A stretch of 64,000 nucleotides of DNA, from contig NZ_PZJG01000009.1 of assembly GCF_003259675.1 (NCBI RefSeq), positions 1 through 64,000 of the forward strand. The letters are read 5' to 3'. Below, in pieces: positions 1-8,101 of this stretch. The first letter of the stretch is position 1. Every line of letters begins with the position of its first letter. Under the pieces are notes generated by a model. The model had not been told where the DNA came from. It made no database searches and worked only from the letters and a program-made list of their open reading frames with translations. Origin of the DNA: Macrococcoides bohemicum (GTDB taxonomy: Bacteria; Bacillota; Bacilli; Staphylococcales; Staphylococcaceae). The translations under genes and the position numbers were made by a program.

Positions 1-5
1 ATGAA

Positions 6-66
6 TTTAAAGAAATTAGCAAATTATCTAGCAGGTTAAGCTGGATATTTTGCTAATTTCTTTAAA
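6..66. repeat. Long near-perfect hairpin at the window edge
   Basis: Bases 6-23 and 49-66 are an exact 18-bp inverted repeat. Inside it, after one mismatch, 25-32 and 40-47 pair again (one G-U), leaving a 7-base loop, so about 26 pairs form one stem. It has no strong T-run on either side. It could be a terminator for a gene left of the window or a small palindromic repeat element. No second copy was noticed in the window. Confidence 0.6.
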
Positions 67-83
67 ATAACAATATTTTTCGA

Positions 84-163
84 AGAAAAAAGACAAACTC
101 ACTTTTAGAATTGTGAGTTTGTCTTCAGTCTGAAGTGACCTCAAATCAATTTTGAGGTCACTT
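84..163 (-). terminator. Double-hairpin terminator of yidC
   Basis: Two separate stems lie just after the yidC stop. The first met by the transcript pairs 133-145 with 151-163. The second pairs 90-102 with 113-125 (13 bp) and is followed on the minus strand by six T (84-90). The second has the form of an intrinsic terminator; the first has no T-run. Confidence 0.75.
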
Positions 164-172
164 TCTATCTAA

Positions 173-1033
173 CTATTTCTTTTTCTTCTTTTTAGATGAT
201 ACAACTTGCACATTTTTTGGTTTATTTTCAGTTTGATTTTGTTCATGCGCTGCAACTAAAGGTGCAATTTCTTCATGTACTTTCTTCTTATAGAACTTAT
301 TACCTAACCATGTTTGCACAACTAAGAATGCTCCACCGACAGCCCAGTATAAAGGTAATGCAGCTGGAGAGATTGCTGACATCCACACGATCATAATCGG
401 TGAGATAAACATCATCATACGCATTTGTGCTTTTTGTTCTTCAGGAATGTTTTGCATTGATACATAAGCCTGAATTGCATAGACGATACCTGCAATGACT
501 GTCATTGCAATATCAGTCTTTGTTAATTCGAACCATAAGAAATCTGGATATTTTGTAATACCACCTGATGTCGGGTATTTCAATACATAGAATAATCCCG
601 TTACGATCGGTAATTGAATCAGTAATGGTAAACATCCCATGTTCAGCGGATTGATACCATTATCTTTATATAATGCCATCATTTCCTGGTTTGCTGCCAT
701 CTTCTCTTCTTGTGTACGGGCGCGTTTCACACGTTCCTGAATTTCAGTCATCTGCGGCTTAATTAACGCCATCTTTTCTTTCATTACATATTGGTTCTTA
801 TATGTACGCATCATAAAAGGGAAAAGTGCTAAACGCACGATTAAAGTAATCGCGATGATTGCTAAACCATAGTTATGTCCCATATTTGCACCTAACCAAT
901 GGATTAATTGGTCTAACGGATGTACAAATGTATCATAGAAAAATCCAGTACGATTCTCTTCTTTTGAATAATCACAACCCGCTAAAAATAATGCAATTGC
1001 AATGATTAACGGCCAAATTGCCTTTTTCTTCAT
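173..1033 (-). CDS. yidC: Membrane protein insertase YidC/OxaA lipoprotein
   Basis: 286 aa. YidC-family insertases put membrane proteins into the cytoplasmic membrane, alone or with SecYEG. The N-terminus is a lipoprotein signal with lipobox LAGC (Cys20), as usual for Gram-positive YidC. A Pfam 60KD_IMP-type core follows, with about five membrane segments. The conserved hydrophilic-groove arginine is seen in LIVRLALFP (Arg67). The C-terminus is very basic (a run of lysines), as in ribosome-binding YidC2-like proteins. It sits downstream of the thiamine operon but faces the same way and is separated by about 80 bases. Start has a CTC-rich (GAGGTGAAAG) ribosome site. Call is firm; which of two possible staphylococcal paralogues it is cannot be told. 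Confidence 0.93.
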   Translation of the reverse strand: MKKKAIWPLIIAIALFLAGCDYSKEENRTGFFYDTFVHPLDQLIHWLGANMGHNYGLAIIAITLIVRLALFPFMMRTYKNQYVMKEKMALIKPQMTEIQERVKRARTQEEKMAANQEMMALYKDNGINPLNMGCLPLLIQLPIVTGLFYVLKYPTSGGITKYPDFLWFELTKTDIAMTVIAGIVYAIQAYVSMQNIPEEQKAQMRMMMFISPIMIVWMSAISPAALPLYWAVGGAFLVVQTWLGNKFYKKKVHEEIAPLVAAHEQNQTENKPKNVQVVSSKKKKKK

Positions 1034-1112
1034 TCTTTCACCTCATAATATTATTCACATAGAGGTTATTTTATCACAAAAAGTGATAATCTTAAACAAA
1101 AACCATGTATTT

Positions 1113-1754
1113 TTATTTATCTGTATAATATTTCAGGTAATCTGTAACAACCTGTTTAATATCGTCACTTTTCGTAATAGAAGAAATTGTTGAAATTCCA
1201 TCAGCTCCGGCAGCAAGAATCATTTCGCTATTGGCATCTGTAATACCACCGATAGCGACGATAGGAATATCTTCGTCATATAGTCTCATTTTACGAATGA
1301 GTTCTATGCCTCCAGGTTTTTTCGCATCACTTTTACTGCTTGTTTCATATACTGGTCCTACACCGATATAATCAACATGCGTCAAATCAGATTGATCATA
1401 TTCGGCAAAATTACCGACAGAGAGCCCGATAATCTTATCATTAAAATCATCAATGATGTTCTCGATTTTCTCATCGTCCTGCCCGAGATGAATACCGTCC
1501 GCATCAATTTTCTTCGCTAACGCAATGTCATCGTTAACAATAAACGGTACACCTTTTGCTTTACACATCTCAAAAAGTTTTCGCGCTAATGTTTCTTTAG
1601 CTTCACCAGTCAGAGCATTCTGACCTTTCTCTCTGAATTGATATAGCGTAATACCTGCTTCAAGGGCTTCCTGTAATACTCGCTCAAGATTACCGTCAGA
1701 TGTATCCTGAGTGCCTGCAATAAAATAAACGCGCAATAATTTTCTATCAAACAT
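1113..1754 (-). CDS. thiE: Thiamine-phosphate synthase ThiE
   Basis: 213 aa, normal for the family. Joins HMP-pyrophosphate and HET-phosphate to give thiamine monophosphate in the cytoplasm. Family motifs visible are YQFREKG near residue 40, DADGIHLGQDD in the middle and the phosphate-binding VAIGGI-type loop near the C-terminus, all on a TIM-barrel pattern. Last gene of the tenA-thiD-thiM-thiE operon, three bases after thiM, so likely translationally coupled and under the TPP riboswitch upstream of tenA. Confidence 0.95.
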   Translation of the reverse strand: MFDRKLLRVYFIAGTQDTSDGNLERVLQEALEAGITLYQFREKGQNALTGEAKETLARKLFEMCKAKGVPFIVNDDIALAKKIDADGIHLGQDDEKIENIIDDFNDKIIGLSVGNFAEYDQSDLTHVDYIGVGPVYETSSKSDAKKPGGIELIRKMRLYDEDIPIVAIGGITDANSEMILAAGADGISTISSITKSDDIKQVVTDYLKYYTDK

Positions 1755-1757
1755 TCG

Positions 1758-2540
1758 CTACACTTCTTTCACAAGTCTATTCTCTGCCACATCACTTTCC
1801 TGTATTAAATATAACTGATCGATTAAATTCACAGCAAAATGTCCCGGCAAAGTGCCGTTAGACGCACGTTCAGCAAACTCTGAGGCAACAGTATATGTTG
1901 TCAATGCTTCTGTTAATGTTTCTAACGTTGGTTTAGTTTCATTATATATGAAACTAGCAACAACTGCCCCTAATAAACATCCACCACCTGTGACTTTTGT
2001 TAAAAGTGCAGTACCATTCTCAATTAAGTTAATTTTTCCATTCACACAAATCGCATCGATTTCACCTGTTACGACAATTGCACATTTAAATTTATTATAT
2101 GCAGCGCGTGCAACATCTTCTGTTGACAGACTCGTATCTGCTTCTGTTCCTTTCATACTCGCTTCTCTTGTCAACGCTTGTAATTCAGAAGCATTGCCAC
2201 GTATTACTGTAATTTCATATGTCTCTAATAATTTTAAACAGAAATCTTTACGCAATTTAGATGCGCCACATGCAACAGGGTCCAATACGATAGGTACATC
2301 ATGTTGATTGGCATATTTTGCAGCAGCCAGCATATTTTCGATATCATCTTCTTCAATTGAACCAATATTGATAAGCAATGCACCAGCATGTGTTAGAAAT
2401 TCGTCCAGCTCTAACTTTTCTGTTGCCATCGCCGGACTGGCACCTAATGCCAGTAGACCGTTCGCTGTAAAATTTTTAACTACGTCATTTGTAATACAAA
2501 TAATCAGTGGATTATCTTTTCTCAGCTGTTCTAATATCAT
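1758..2540 (-). CDS. thiM: Hydroxyethylthiazole kinase ThiM
   Basis: 260 aa. Phosphorylates the thiazole precursor HET for salvage synthesis of thiamine. Ribokinase-like fold; the ATP-site region VTGGGCLLGA carries the family's Gly-rich anion hole and Cys, and GNASELQAL and DPVACGAS are typical ThiM segments. SD CAGGAGATGGAATA precedes the ATG. The start overlaps the thiD stop (TAATG), so translation is coupled. No thiazole biosynthesis genes (thiG, thiS) are in the window, so this cluster fits salvage of HET and HMP. Confidence 0.95.
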   Translation of the reverse strand: MILEQLRKDNPLIICITNDVVKNFTANGLLALGASPAMATEKLELDEFLTHAGALLINIGSIEEDDIENMLAAAKYANQHDVPIVLDPVACGASKLRKDFCLKLLETYEITVIRGNASELQALTREASMKGTEADTSLSTEDVARAAYNKFKCAIVVTGEIDAICVNGKINLIENGTALLTKVTGGGCLLGAVVASFIYNETKPTLETLTEALTTYTVASEFAERASNGTLPGHFAVNLIDQLYLIQESDVAENRLVKEV

Positions 2541-3328
2541 TATTCCATCTCCTGAAATTTAAAATGATTAACCGGACCTTGACCATGTCCTAGTTCTGGT
2601 GTGAATCGGATTGCTGCATCCATATAACGTTTAGCAAGTTGTACAGCTTCTACAATAGATTTTCCTTTAGCAAGTTCAGATGTAATTACTGCTGAATATG
2701 TACATCCTGTGCCATGTGTGTGTTTCGTATCATAACGTTCGCCTTTCAAGACAACAAAATCATCTCGAGTGAATAAATAATCTGTAGCATCACCTTTAAG
2801 ATGACCACCTTTTATCAGTACACTGTCAGATCCAATTTCATTAATAAATATTTTACCCGCACGTTTAATATCATCAAGTGTTTCAACTTTCATCTGTACG
2901 ATTTCCTCAAGCTCCGGAATATTTGGTGTCACGACTGTTGCTACATCTAAAAGTTTTGTACGCACCGCACTGCGCCCATTTTCATCAAGCAATGCATCAC
3001 CACTTTTAGCTACCATGACAGGATCGATTACATAAGGAACACCATGTTTTACAATATAAGGACGCACGACATCCATAACTTCACTCGTTGCAAGCATTCC
3101 TGTCTTCACTGCATCCGGTATGATATCACTGTATACACTCTCTAGTTGTGCTGCAATAACATCAACATTCTGATTAAATACTTGCTGAACGCCTAAAGTA
3201 TTTTGTGCGACAATGCTAGTTACAACACTCATACCATAGACGCCTCTTGATTGAAATACTTTTAAATCTACTGTTGTTCCAGCGCCACCCGTTGGATCTG
3301 TTCCTGCAATCGATAAAGCTGTTTTCAT
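2540..3328 (-). CDS. thiD: Hydroxymethylpyrimidine/phosphomethylpyrimidine kinase ThiD
   Basis: 262 aa from the internal ATG (MKTALSIAGTDPTGGAG). The frame runs 21 codons further upstream, but that part overlaps tenA and is not conserved-looking. ThiD phosphorylates HMP and HMP-P on the pyrimidine branch of thiamine synthesis. Visible motifs are SIAGTDPTGGAG at the start, DPVMVAKSG in the middle and HGTGCTYSA near residue 210 (ATP/anion hole). It begins one base after the tenA stop, so the pair is coupled. Confidence 0.95.
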   Translation of the reverse strand: MKTALSIAGTDPTGGAGTTVDLKVFQSRGVYGMSVVTSIVAQNTLGVQQVFNQNVDVIAAQLESVYSDIIPDAVKTGMLATSEVMDVVRPYIVKHGVPYVIDPVMVAKSGDALLDENGRSAVRTKLLDVATVVTPNIPELEEIVQMKVETLDDIKRAGKIFINEIGSDSVLIKGGHLKGDATDYLFTRDDFVVLKGERYDTKHTHGTGCTYSAVITSELAKGKSIVEAVQLAKRYMDAAIRFTPELGHGQGPVNHFKFQEME

Positions 3329-3329
3329 A

Positions 3330-4004
3330 TTATTCAACCACACTTTCCCAAGTTTCTTGTGTATAAGCCATATTAAAGAAACGTTTCTCATGTATACAGC
3401 TCTCTTTAAAGTTCTTTGTTAATACCGCGCGTTCCGCTACACTTGCGTGTTCTGCAAATTCATCTACCCAGCCATCCAGATGGTCCATTAACGGTTTCAT
3501 CTCTTTTGCATAGAAATCTACCCAGTCTTTAAATGGATTACCGGTCAAATCATGACGTTCTTTCATCTTTAAAGCAACTTGCTGATAAACATACGGACAC
3601 GGTGCCATCGCACAAATTGTAAATGCTGCATCACTATAACGATATGCATTAAAATACATGTGTTTAATATAATGATCACTTGTCGGGTACCATTCTCCGT
3701 CTTTAATAATCGTTTTATAATCAACCTGGGCATAGTCTGCTAAAGTATAATGTGCAGTGACTTCTCCGTTCAAAACAAAATCGATTTGTTCTAGTAAAAA
3801 TTTAATACCTTCTTTATCATCTAGTTTTGGAATTAACAAGCTATAAATTTTCGCAAACTCGTTTAAATAAAGGTGATCTGCTTTTAAATAATGTATCACT
3901 GCTTCTTTACTTAAATCACCACGCACCATTCCCTGAATAAACGGATCATTGTAAATTGACTCGATAATTGGCTCTACTTCTTCTTTTAATTGTTGTGTAA
4001 ACAT
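3330..4004 (-). CDS. tenA: Aminopyrimidine aminohydrolase (thiaminase II) TenA
   Basis: About 224 aa. TenA hydrolyses aminopyrimidine breakdown products of thiamine so the pyrimidine can be salvaged to HMP. The catalytic cysteine region is seen in ICAMAPCPYVYQ, and the all-helical pattern with conserved YLxxDxxYL-like start (HYLKADHLYLNEF) fits. Two ATG codons are adjacent; the SD GAGGAGG leaves only three bases to the first, so the second (4004) is preferred. First gene of the riboswitch-controlled operon. Confidence 0.93.
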   Translation of the reverse strand: MFTQQLKEEVEPIIESIYNDPFIQGMVRGDLSKEAVIHYLKADHLYLNEFAKIYSLLIPKLDDKEGIKFLLEQIDFVLNGEVTAHYTLADYAQVDYKTIIKDGEWYPTSDHYIKHMYFNAYRYSDAAFTICAMAPCPYVYQQVALKMKERHDLTGNPFKDWVDFYAKEMKPLMDHLDGWVDEFAEHASVAERAVLTKNFKESCIHEKRFFNMAYTQETWESVVE

Positions 4005-4031
4005 CATTTACCTCCTCAAAATATATAAAAT

Positions 4032-4060
4032 AAGCCCATTTCCATATAGGAAATGGGCTA
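4032..4060 (-). terminator. TPP riboswitch expression-platform terminator
   Basis: Bases 4032-4043 and 4049-4060 form a 12-bp stem with a five-base loop, followed on the minus strand by an AT-rich, T-containing tail. It lies between the TPP aptamer and the tenA ribosome site, where a ligand-dependent terminator would be expected. Confidence 0.75.
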
Positions 4061-4097
4061 AATACCGTTATTAAAAAATGAAATCAATAAAGGAATT

Positions 4098-4182
4098 TAA
4101 CTACTTTCCTACGCTAGCATTATCTAGATCAGGTAAAGGGTTTGACAAAGTCATCTCAGCCAAAAGGCACCCCTAGTAGTAT
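4098..4182 (-). promoter_or_regulatory. TPP riboswitch (THI element)
   Basis: Read on the minus strand, the leader has the classic THI-box order: GGGGTGCC, GGCTGAGATG, ACCCTTTACCTGATCT, then GATAATGCTAGCGTAGG. The P1 helix pairs 4176-4180 with 4100-4104. It sits about 95 bases ahead of tenA with a terminator hairpin between them. TPP binding should switch off the tenA-thiD-thiM-thiE transcript. Confidence 0.95.
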
Positions 4183-4231
4183 ATGTATTTATTGTTAGTG
4201 TAACGCAAGCAAGATGTGAAAGCAAGATATG

Positions 4232-4262
4232 AAAAAAGACCAACGATACAATCGTTAGTCTT
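4232..4262 (-). terminator. Terminator of the LysM-Rpf gene
   Basis: Stem 4236-4247 with 4251-4262 (one mismatch), three-base loop, then six T on the minus strand. Directly follows the stop of the gene at 4267. Confidence 0.8.
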
Positions 4263-4266
4263 AAAA

Positions 4267-4830
4267 TTATAAGCGAAGTCCACATACTGGCCAGGGTTGC
4301 GCGCCACGCATGTTATATAAAATTTGAGCACGTTTCGTTTGTTCAGCTGCTGATGCCTGGTGTGGATATCCATAACCACCAACACCACGCCATGTTTGTA
4401 AATTAAATTGGTACATACCATAATAACCGTTTCCAGTATTAATAGACGGATTACCACCAGATTCACATTGTGCTAATGCTGCCCAGTTTAAACCTCTGTT
4501 AATATAAGTAGAATTTGTTGTTTTTACAGTTTTTGAACTTGTATAAGCAGTTTTACTTACAGGTGCTTTATACGTTGATTTTTTGTAAGATGTATTTTTA
4601 TATACAACACTATTATTTTTTCCATTAATTTTTAACACTTGGTTCGGATGAATTAAGTTAGATCTTAAGCCATTTGCTGATCTGATTGCTGCAATTGACG
4701 TACCATATTTATTAGCGATACTCCATAATGAATCACCAGATTTAACTTTATATGAAGCTGCATCTGCTGTTGAAACTGCCATCGTCGTTGTGATTGCAAT
4801 TGCTGCTGTAACACTCAAGATTTTTTTCAT
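4267..4830 (-). CDS. Secreted LysM plus Rpf-type transglycosylase
   Basis: 187 aa. A signal peptide (about 1-24, ending ADA) is followed by one LysM peptidoglycan-binding module (about 26-69), a Ser/Thr/Lys-rich linker and a C-terminal transglycosylase-like domain (about 114-187). The domain holds QCESGGN with the expected catalytic Glu123, then INTGNGYYGMYQF, GYGYPHQASAAEQ and a terminal WPVC. The pair Cys122/Cys183 matches the disulfide pair of actinobacterial resuscitation-promoting factors (Rpf), and the motifs resemble Micrococcus Rpf more than IsaA/SceD. It should cut glycan strands during wall growth or wake-up. A paralogue lies next to it, and a WalR-like box lies 140 bases upstream. 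Domain assignment is firm; an actual resuscitation role is inference. Confidence 0.85.
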   Translation of the reverse strand: MKKILSVTAAIAITTTMAVSTADAASYKVKSGDSLWSIANKYGTSIAAIRSANGLRSNLIHPNQVLKINGKNNSVVYKNTSYKKSTYKAPVSKTAYTSSKTVKTTNSTYINRGLNWAALAQCESGGNPSINTGNGYYGMYQFNLQTWRGVGGYGYPHQASAAEQTKRAQILYNMRGAQPWPVCGLRL

Positions 4831-4968
4831 GTTTATTTTCCTCCGGGAAATCTTTGTTTTTTATTTTATTACTGAATTCTTTTGAATGAATATGCTTTGT
4901 TCTTGTAGTTAACTATATCAGAAATAAATATTTCATAGGTTACAGCCAAATAAAAGATATGCCCTTTT

Positions 4969-4985
4969 ATTACGCTTGCGTTACA
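4969..4985 (-). promoter_or_regulatory. Candidate WalR box upstream of the Rpf-type gene
   Basis: On the minus strand TGTAAC, five bases, CGTAAT. This matches the WalR (YycF) direct-repeat consensus TGTWAH-N5-TGTWAH with one mismatch. WalKR controls autolysin genes in staphylococci and bacilli, so the site fits the gene's function. Confidence 0.45.
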
Positions 4986-5113
4986 ATAATAAAATAACAA
5001 ATAAATTAATTCCCATATAATGTTAAATGTTTAAGAGAAATATCACTTAGCTCGCTATGTTATTAATTATTAAGAATGTCACACTTTTGAAACAAGTGGC
5101 TTAATTTTTTCAT

Positions 5114-5140
5114 AAAAAAAGCAGAACGTAAAGTTCTGCT
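5114..5140 (-). terminator. Terminator of the LysM/SceD-like gene
   Basis: Perfect 8-bp stem (5120-5127 with 5133-5140), five-base loop, then a run of seven T on the minus strand. Confidence 0.9.
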
Positions 5141-5151
5141 AAAATTTATTA

Positions 5152-5997
5152 TTAGTATGCTGTTGACCAATGTTGCGCGCCGTGTTGCGTATATAACATA
5201 CGCGCACGTTTCCATTGTTCTGCTTCTGAAGCTTGTGCTGGGTTCCCAGTTCCGCCTACAGCTGCCCATGTTTGTGGTGAGAATTGGAATAATCCGTAGT
5301 AACCTGCTGCATTAACTGCTCTTGGATTTCCACCTGATTCACGTTGCATGATTAAACGTAAATGTGCATCAACTGATGAATTACCAGCTGGTGCTGATGT
5401 TTGTTCTACTGCAACACGTTTAGTCTGTTGTACTGGTGCTTGCTGTACTGGTGCTTGTTGTACTGGTGCTTGTTGTACACGAACTGCTTTTTGAGTTTGT
5501 TGTACTGGTTGAGCTTGTGGTTGTGGTTGTACAGTTGCTGCAGTATTTTGCGTTGCAACCGGTGCTGAAACTGGTGCTGCTACATTTTTAGCAACTGGTG
5601 CTGCTTTTACTGGTGCTGTATTCACATGTTTACGATGTGATTTTTTCTCAACGATTAATAATTGACCTTCTTTTAATTCTTTAGAAGATTCAATTTTATT
5701 CCATTTTTTTAATTCTGTAATTCTTACATCAAATTTATGTGCGATTTTACCTAAAGTATCTCCAGCTTTAACTTCGTATTTACCTTTAACTAATACTTCT
5801 AACTTTTGGTTAGGAACGATTACCTCTGATTTTAATTTATTAATCTTTTTAATCTTTTCGATTGTAGTGTCATATTTATCTGCGATTGTCCATAAAGATT
5901 CACCTTGAGCAACTTTATGTTCTTTTGCGTCTGCTTGTGTTGTAGCTAGGCCTGTAGTAAGTATTGCCATTGTAGTAATTGCTGCTAATTTTTTCAT
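5152..5997 (-). CDS. Secreted double-LysM transglycosylase, IsaA/SceD-like
   Basis: 281 aa. Signal peptide (about 1-24), two LysM modules (about 26-69 and 73-116), a low-complexity linker, then a transglycosylase-like domain (about 208-281) with QRESGGNPRAVNAAGYYGLFQF; Glu220 is the likely catalytic acid. The linker contains a tandem QQAPV repeat (about 175-190) that could vary in length by slippage. Unlike the neighbouring Rpf-type protein it lacks the cysteine pair and resembles staphylococcal IsaA/SceD. Likely a wall-bound autolysin in the peptidoglycan. A perfect WalR box lies 100 bases upstream. Confidence 0.88.
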   Translation of the reverse strand: MKKLAAITTMAILTTGLATTQADAKEHKVAQGESLWTIADKYDTTIEKIKKINKLKSEVIVPNQKLEVLVKGKYEVKAGDTLGKIAHKFDVRITELKKWNKIESSKELKEGQLLIVEKKSHRKHVNTAPVKAAPVAKNVAAPVSAPVATQNTAATVQPQPQAQPVQQTQKAVRVQQAPVQQAPVQQAPVQQTKRVAVEQTSAPAGNSSVDAHLRLIMQRESGGNPRAVNAAGYYGLFQFSPQTWAAVGGTGNPAQASEAEQWKRARMLYTQHGAQHWSTAY

Positions 5998-6097
5998 TAT
6001 ATATAATTCCTCCGAATAATCTCTTTTATCAATAACACTACTTTATCACGATTTTATATTTCTTTGGTTACAGCATTATTATAAGTAACTTCCTTAA

Positions 6098-6114
6098 ATT
6101 ACAAATATATTACA
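6098..6114 (-). promoter_or_regulatory. Candidate WalR box upstream of the double-LysM gene
   Basis: On the minus strand TGTAAT, five bases, TGTAAT: an exact match to the WalR consensus TGTWAH-N5-TGTWAH. Placed about 100 bases ahead of the start codon, where WalR activation sites of autolysin genes usually lie. Confidence 0.6.
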
Positions 6115-6134
6115 ACGCTATCTCAATTCGATAC

Positions 6135-6174
6135 AAAAACCGTCTATCGCCCCGGCACGGGCGATAGACGGTTT
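6135..6174 (-). terminator. Strong terminator downstream of ssb
   Basis: Perfect 16-bp GC-rich stem (6137-6152 with 6159-6174) with a six-base loop; the T-run on the minus strand is short (about five). It ends the ssb transcript before the divergent-looking promoter region of the double-LysM gene. Confidence 0.85.
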
Positions 6175-6227
6175 AAATTGGGAGGTGTATCGGGATGTGA
6201 GGTGTGTGAGTAATGAAGTAGTGTTAC

Positions 6228-6968
6228 TTAAAATGGGATTTGTTGATCTGTTATTGCATCATCTGTCATTTCGGTCTGAGTATCATTTGTTTCATTATCT
6301 ATCGTATTATTGCTTTGACTAGTCGGTTCTACAACTTCATCATTGTTATCAAGCGTTGCTTCTTTGTGATTAAGAGATGATTCGCCACTGAACTTCTGTA
6401 CAATTTCTTCTGCCTGTTCCTGTATCTCAGCAGGCATCTTCTCATCTTTATTCAGTTTAGTAGACCATCGCTGATTGTAGGTCGTGACAGGTTCATGTTC
6501 TTGTTGTCCTGGTGTTACATTAGAAACAGCTTCCTTTTTATAGTCCGTCGTTTCTTTTTTAGCTGCACGATATCCATTAATAACGATTAATTTTTCATCG
6601 TATGACAGTTCATCCCATGTTTCATCTGGCGTCTTTTCTTTATTATTACCGCCGAATGACGGAAGAAACTTAATACTTTCTATTACGATTTCAGTTGAAT
6701 ACCTTGTCTGACCATCTCTTTCATAGCGATTATTATGAATTTGTCCTGTCACACAAATGAGAGAACCTTTCTTACAAAATGAATGTATATTTGTTGCTGT
6801 TCGATTAAATGCTTTACATCTCAGAAAATCAACTGTACTTTCTTTCGCACCCTTCTTCTTTCCGCGATCAACCGCCAGAAAAAATGATGCAATTTGTAGT
6901 TTGTCTGAAAAATTCTTTAAATCTATATCACTGGAAATCCTACCTGCGAGTATCACTTTATTTATCAA
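6228..6968 (-). CDS. ssb: Single-stranded DNA-binding protein, long form
   Basis: 246 aa from a TTG start (reads INKVILAGRI) preceded by a very strong SD AAAGGAGGTGA; longer upstream frame lacks such a site. Residues about 1-105 are an OB-fold with VILAGRI, DFLRCKAFN and VTGQIHNNRYERDGQTRYSTEI. The rest is a long, acidic, low-complexity region ending DQQIPF, close to the DDIPF tip by which SSB recruits repair proteins. Most SSBs are near 170 aa, so the tail is long. Position beside ywpF and fabZ matches the Bacillus ywpH (ssbB) locus. It might therefore be the accessory, competence-type SSB and not the main replication SSB. Confidence 0.88.
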   Translation of the reverse strand: MINKVILAGRISSDIDLKNFSDKLQIASFFLAVDRGKKKGAKESTVDFLRCKAFNRTATNIHSFCKKGSLICVTGQIHNNRYERDGQTRYSTEIVIESIKFLPSFGGNNKEKTPDETWDELSYDEKLIVINGYRAAKKETTDYKKEAVSNVTPGQQEHEPVTTYNQRWSTKLNKDEKMPAEIQEQAEEIVQKFSGESSLNHKEATLDNNDEVVEPTSQSNNTIDNETNDTQTEMTDDAITDQQIPF

Positions 6969-7176
6969 TGTGTCACCTCCTTTCTTAATAGCACTATATA
7001 ATGAAAATAAATTGTTGAAAAAATGCAGCAATTCATTTTTAGATATGAAGAACTTTCAAAATTTGAATAATTCATCATTTTCTATCAAAAATAAAAGGAT
7101 TATTGATTTAAAAAGAAAGATTTTATAATTTGAAAATTAGATGTGATAATTTATAATAGATAATGGAGGGATATAC

Positions 7177-7611
7177 ATGAAAACGTTTAAAGCAGTAAGA
7201 TTTCAAATAGTCGAAAATGAATCAGTAACAGAATATGCGCTACATGACGGTGTCATTATTAATAAAGAAAACAGCGGTACAGGTTGGCTGCTTGAAATCG
7301 TTATCGATGATATTCATCTTGAAAAAATGCAGCACTATTTAGAAAATGAGACGATGCTCGATACACGTGTTGTTATTACACGTGCATCAAATGATCCTGC
7401 CTTATTTGAATCAACTGTAAAACAAATTATTCCTTTAAAAGATAAAATCTCTGTAATCATTGAATGTCACATCTATACGTTACGACAAGTTTATGCAGAG
7501 AAGTTGCTTGAACAGCTTGTAGCGGACGGACTAAGTGGTCAGGAGCTACTTATCGCATTCAACCGCATGATGAAATCAAAACCAAAATTAAAAGATGAAA
7601 TAGAAGAATAA
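7177..7611 (+). CDS. ywpF: YwpF-family protein
   Basis: 144 aa, plus strand, SD AATGGAGGGATATAC before the ATG. It resembles the YwpF-like family of bacilli and staphylococci, whose molecular function is not established to my knowledge. No signal peptide, membrane segment or catalytic motif is seen. It is mixed alpha/beta with a charged C-terminus. It is transcribed away from ssb and converges on fabZ, the same arrangement as in Bacillus. Confidence 0.75.
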   Translation: MKTFKAVRFQIVENESVTEYALHDGVIINKENSGTGWLLEIVIDDIHLEKMQHYLENETMLDTRVVITRASNDPALFESTVKQIIPLKDKISVIIECHIYTLRQVYAEKLLEQLVADGLSGQELLIAFNRMMKSKPKLKDEIEE

Positions 7612-7615
7612 AATA

Positions 7616-7662
7616 AAAAGAAGATAATCCAGAAGCTTGTGCTTTCCGAATTATCTTCTTTT
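7616..7662. terminator. Bidirectional terminator between ywpF and fabZ
   Basis: Stem 7616-7628 with 7650-7662 (13 bp) plus an inner short stem. A-run on the left and T-run on the right make it usable from both sides, fitting the convergent genes. Confidence 0.85.
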
Positions 7663-7663
7663 G

Positions 7664-8101
7664 TTATCTCTCTAGAATTGCAAAACTGATTTCACAGCTA
7701 CAAGCAATCTCACCATTCACTGTAGCCTTTGCTACACCTTTACCTAATGGACCTTTTACTCTTGTCATTTCTACTTCTAACTGTAACGTATCACCAGGTG
7801 TAACCTGCTTTTTAAATCTGCATTTATCAATACCAGTAAACATTGCAAGCTTTCCTTGATTCTCTTCTAACTTAAGCATTGCAACAGCACCAACTTGCGC
7901 TAGTGCTTCTACAATTAATACACCAGGCATTACTGCATAATCAGGAAAATGCCCCTGAAAGAACGGTTCATTACCACTTACCTGTTTAATACCAGTACAT
8001 TTTTTTCCGTCTTCTAATTCAATGATTCTATCAATCAATAAAAATGGATAGCGATGTGGAATAATCTTTTTAATTTCGTCAAAAGTTAGTAATGTTTCCA
8101 T
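7664..8101 (-). CDS. fabZ: 3-hydroxyacyl-ACP dehydratase FabZ
   Basis: 145 aa. Hot-dog-fold dehydratase of fatty-acid elongation. Catalytic His is in [12 protein letters not shown] and catalytic Glu in [16 protein letters not shown], both at standard positions. The ATG at 8101 is chosen over the preceding TTG. It overlaps the stop of epuA (TGATG), so the two are coupled. Downstream is a bidirectional terminator. Confidence 0.96.
   Translation of the reverse strand: METLLTFDEIKKIIPHRYPFLLIDRIIELEDGKKCTGIKQVSGNEPFFQGHFPDYAVMPGVLIVEALAQVGAVAMLKLEENQGKLAMFTGIDKCRFKKQVTPGDTLQLEVEMTRVKGPLGKGVAKATVNGEIACSCEISFAILER

Noticed and set aside
1072-1090. TTATCAC/GTGATAA hairpin upstream of yidC
   Set aside because: Seven pairs and no T-run after it on the minus strand; too weak to call a thiE terminator.
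1852-2307. 151-codon plus-strand frame
   Set aside because: Antisense to thiM; no SD, no motif.
4173-4466. 97-codon minus-strand frame
   Set aside because: Alternate frame inside the Rpf-type gene and riboswitch; no SD and no protein-like pattern.
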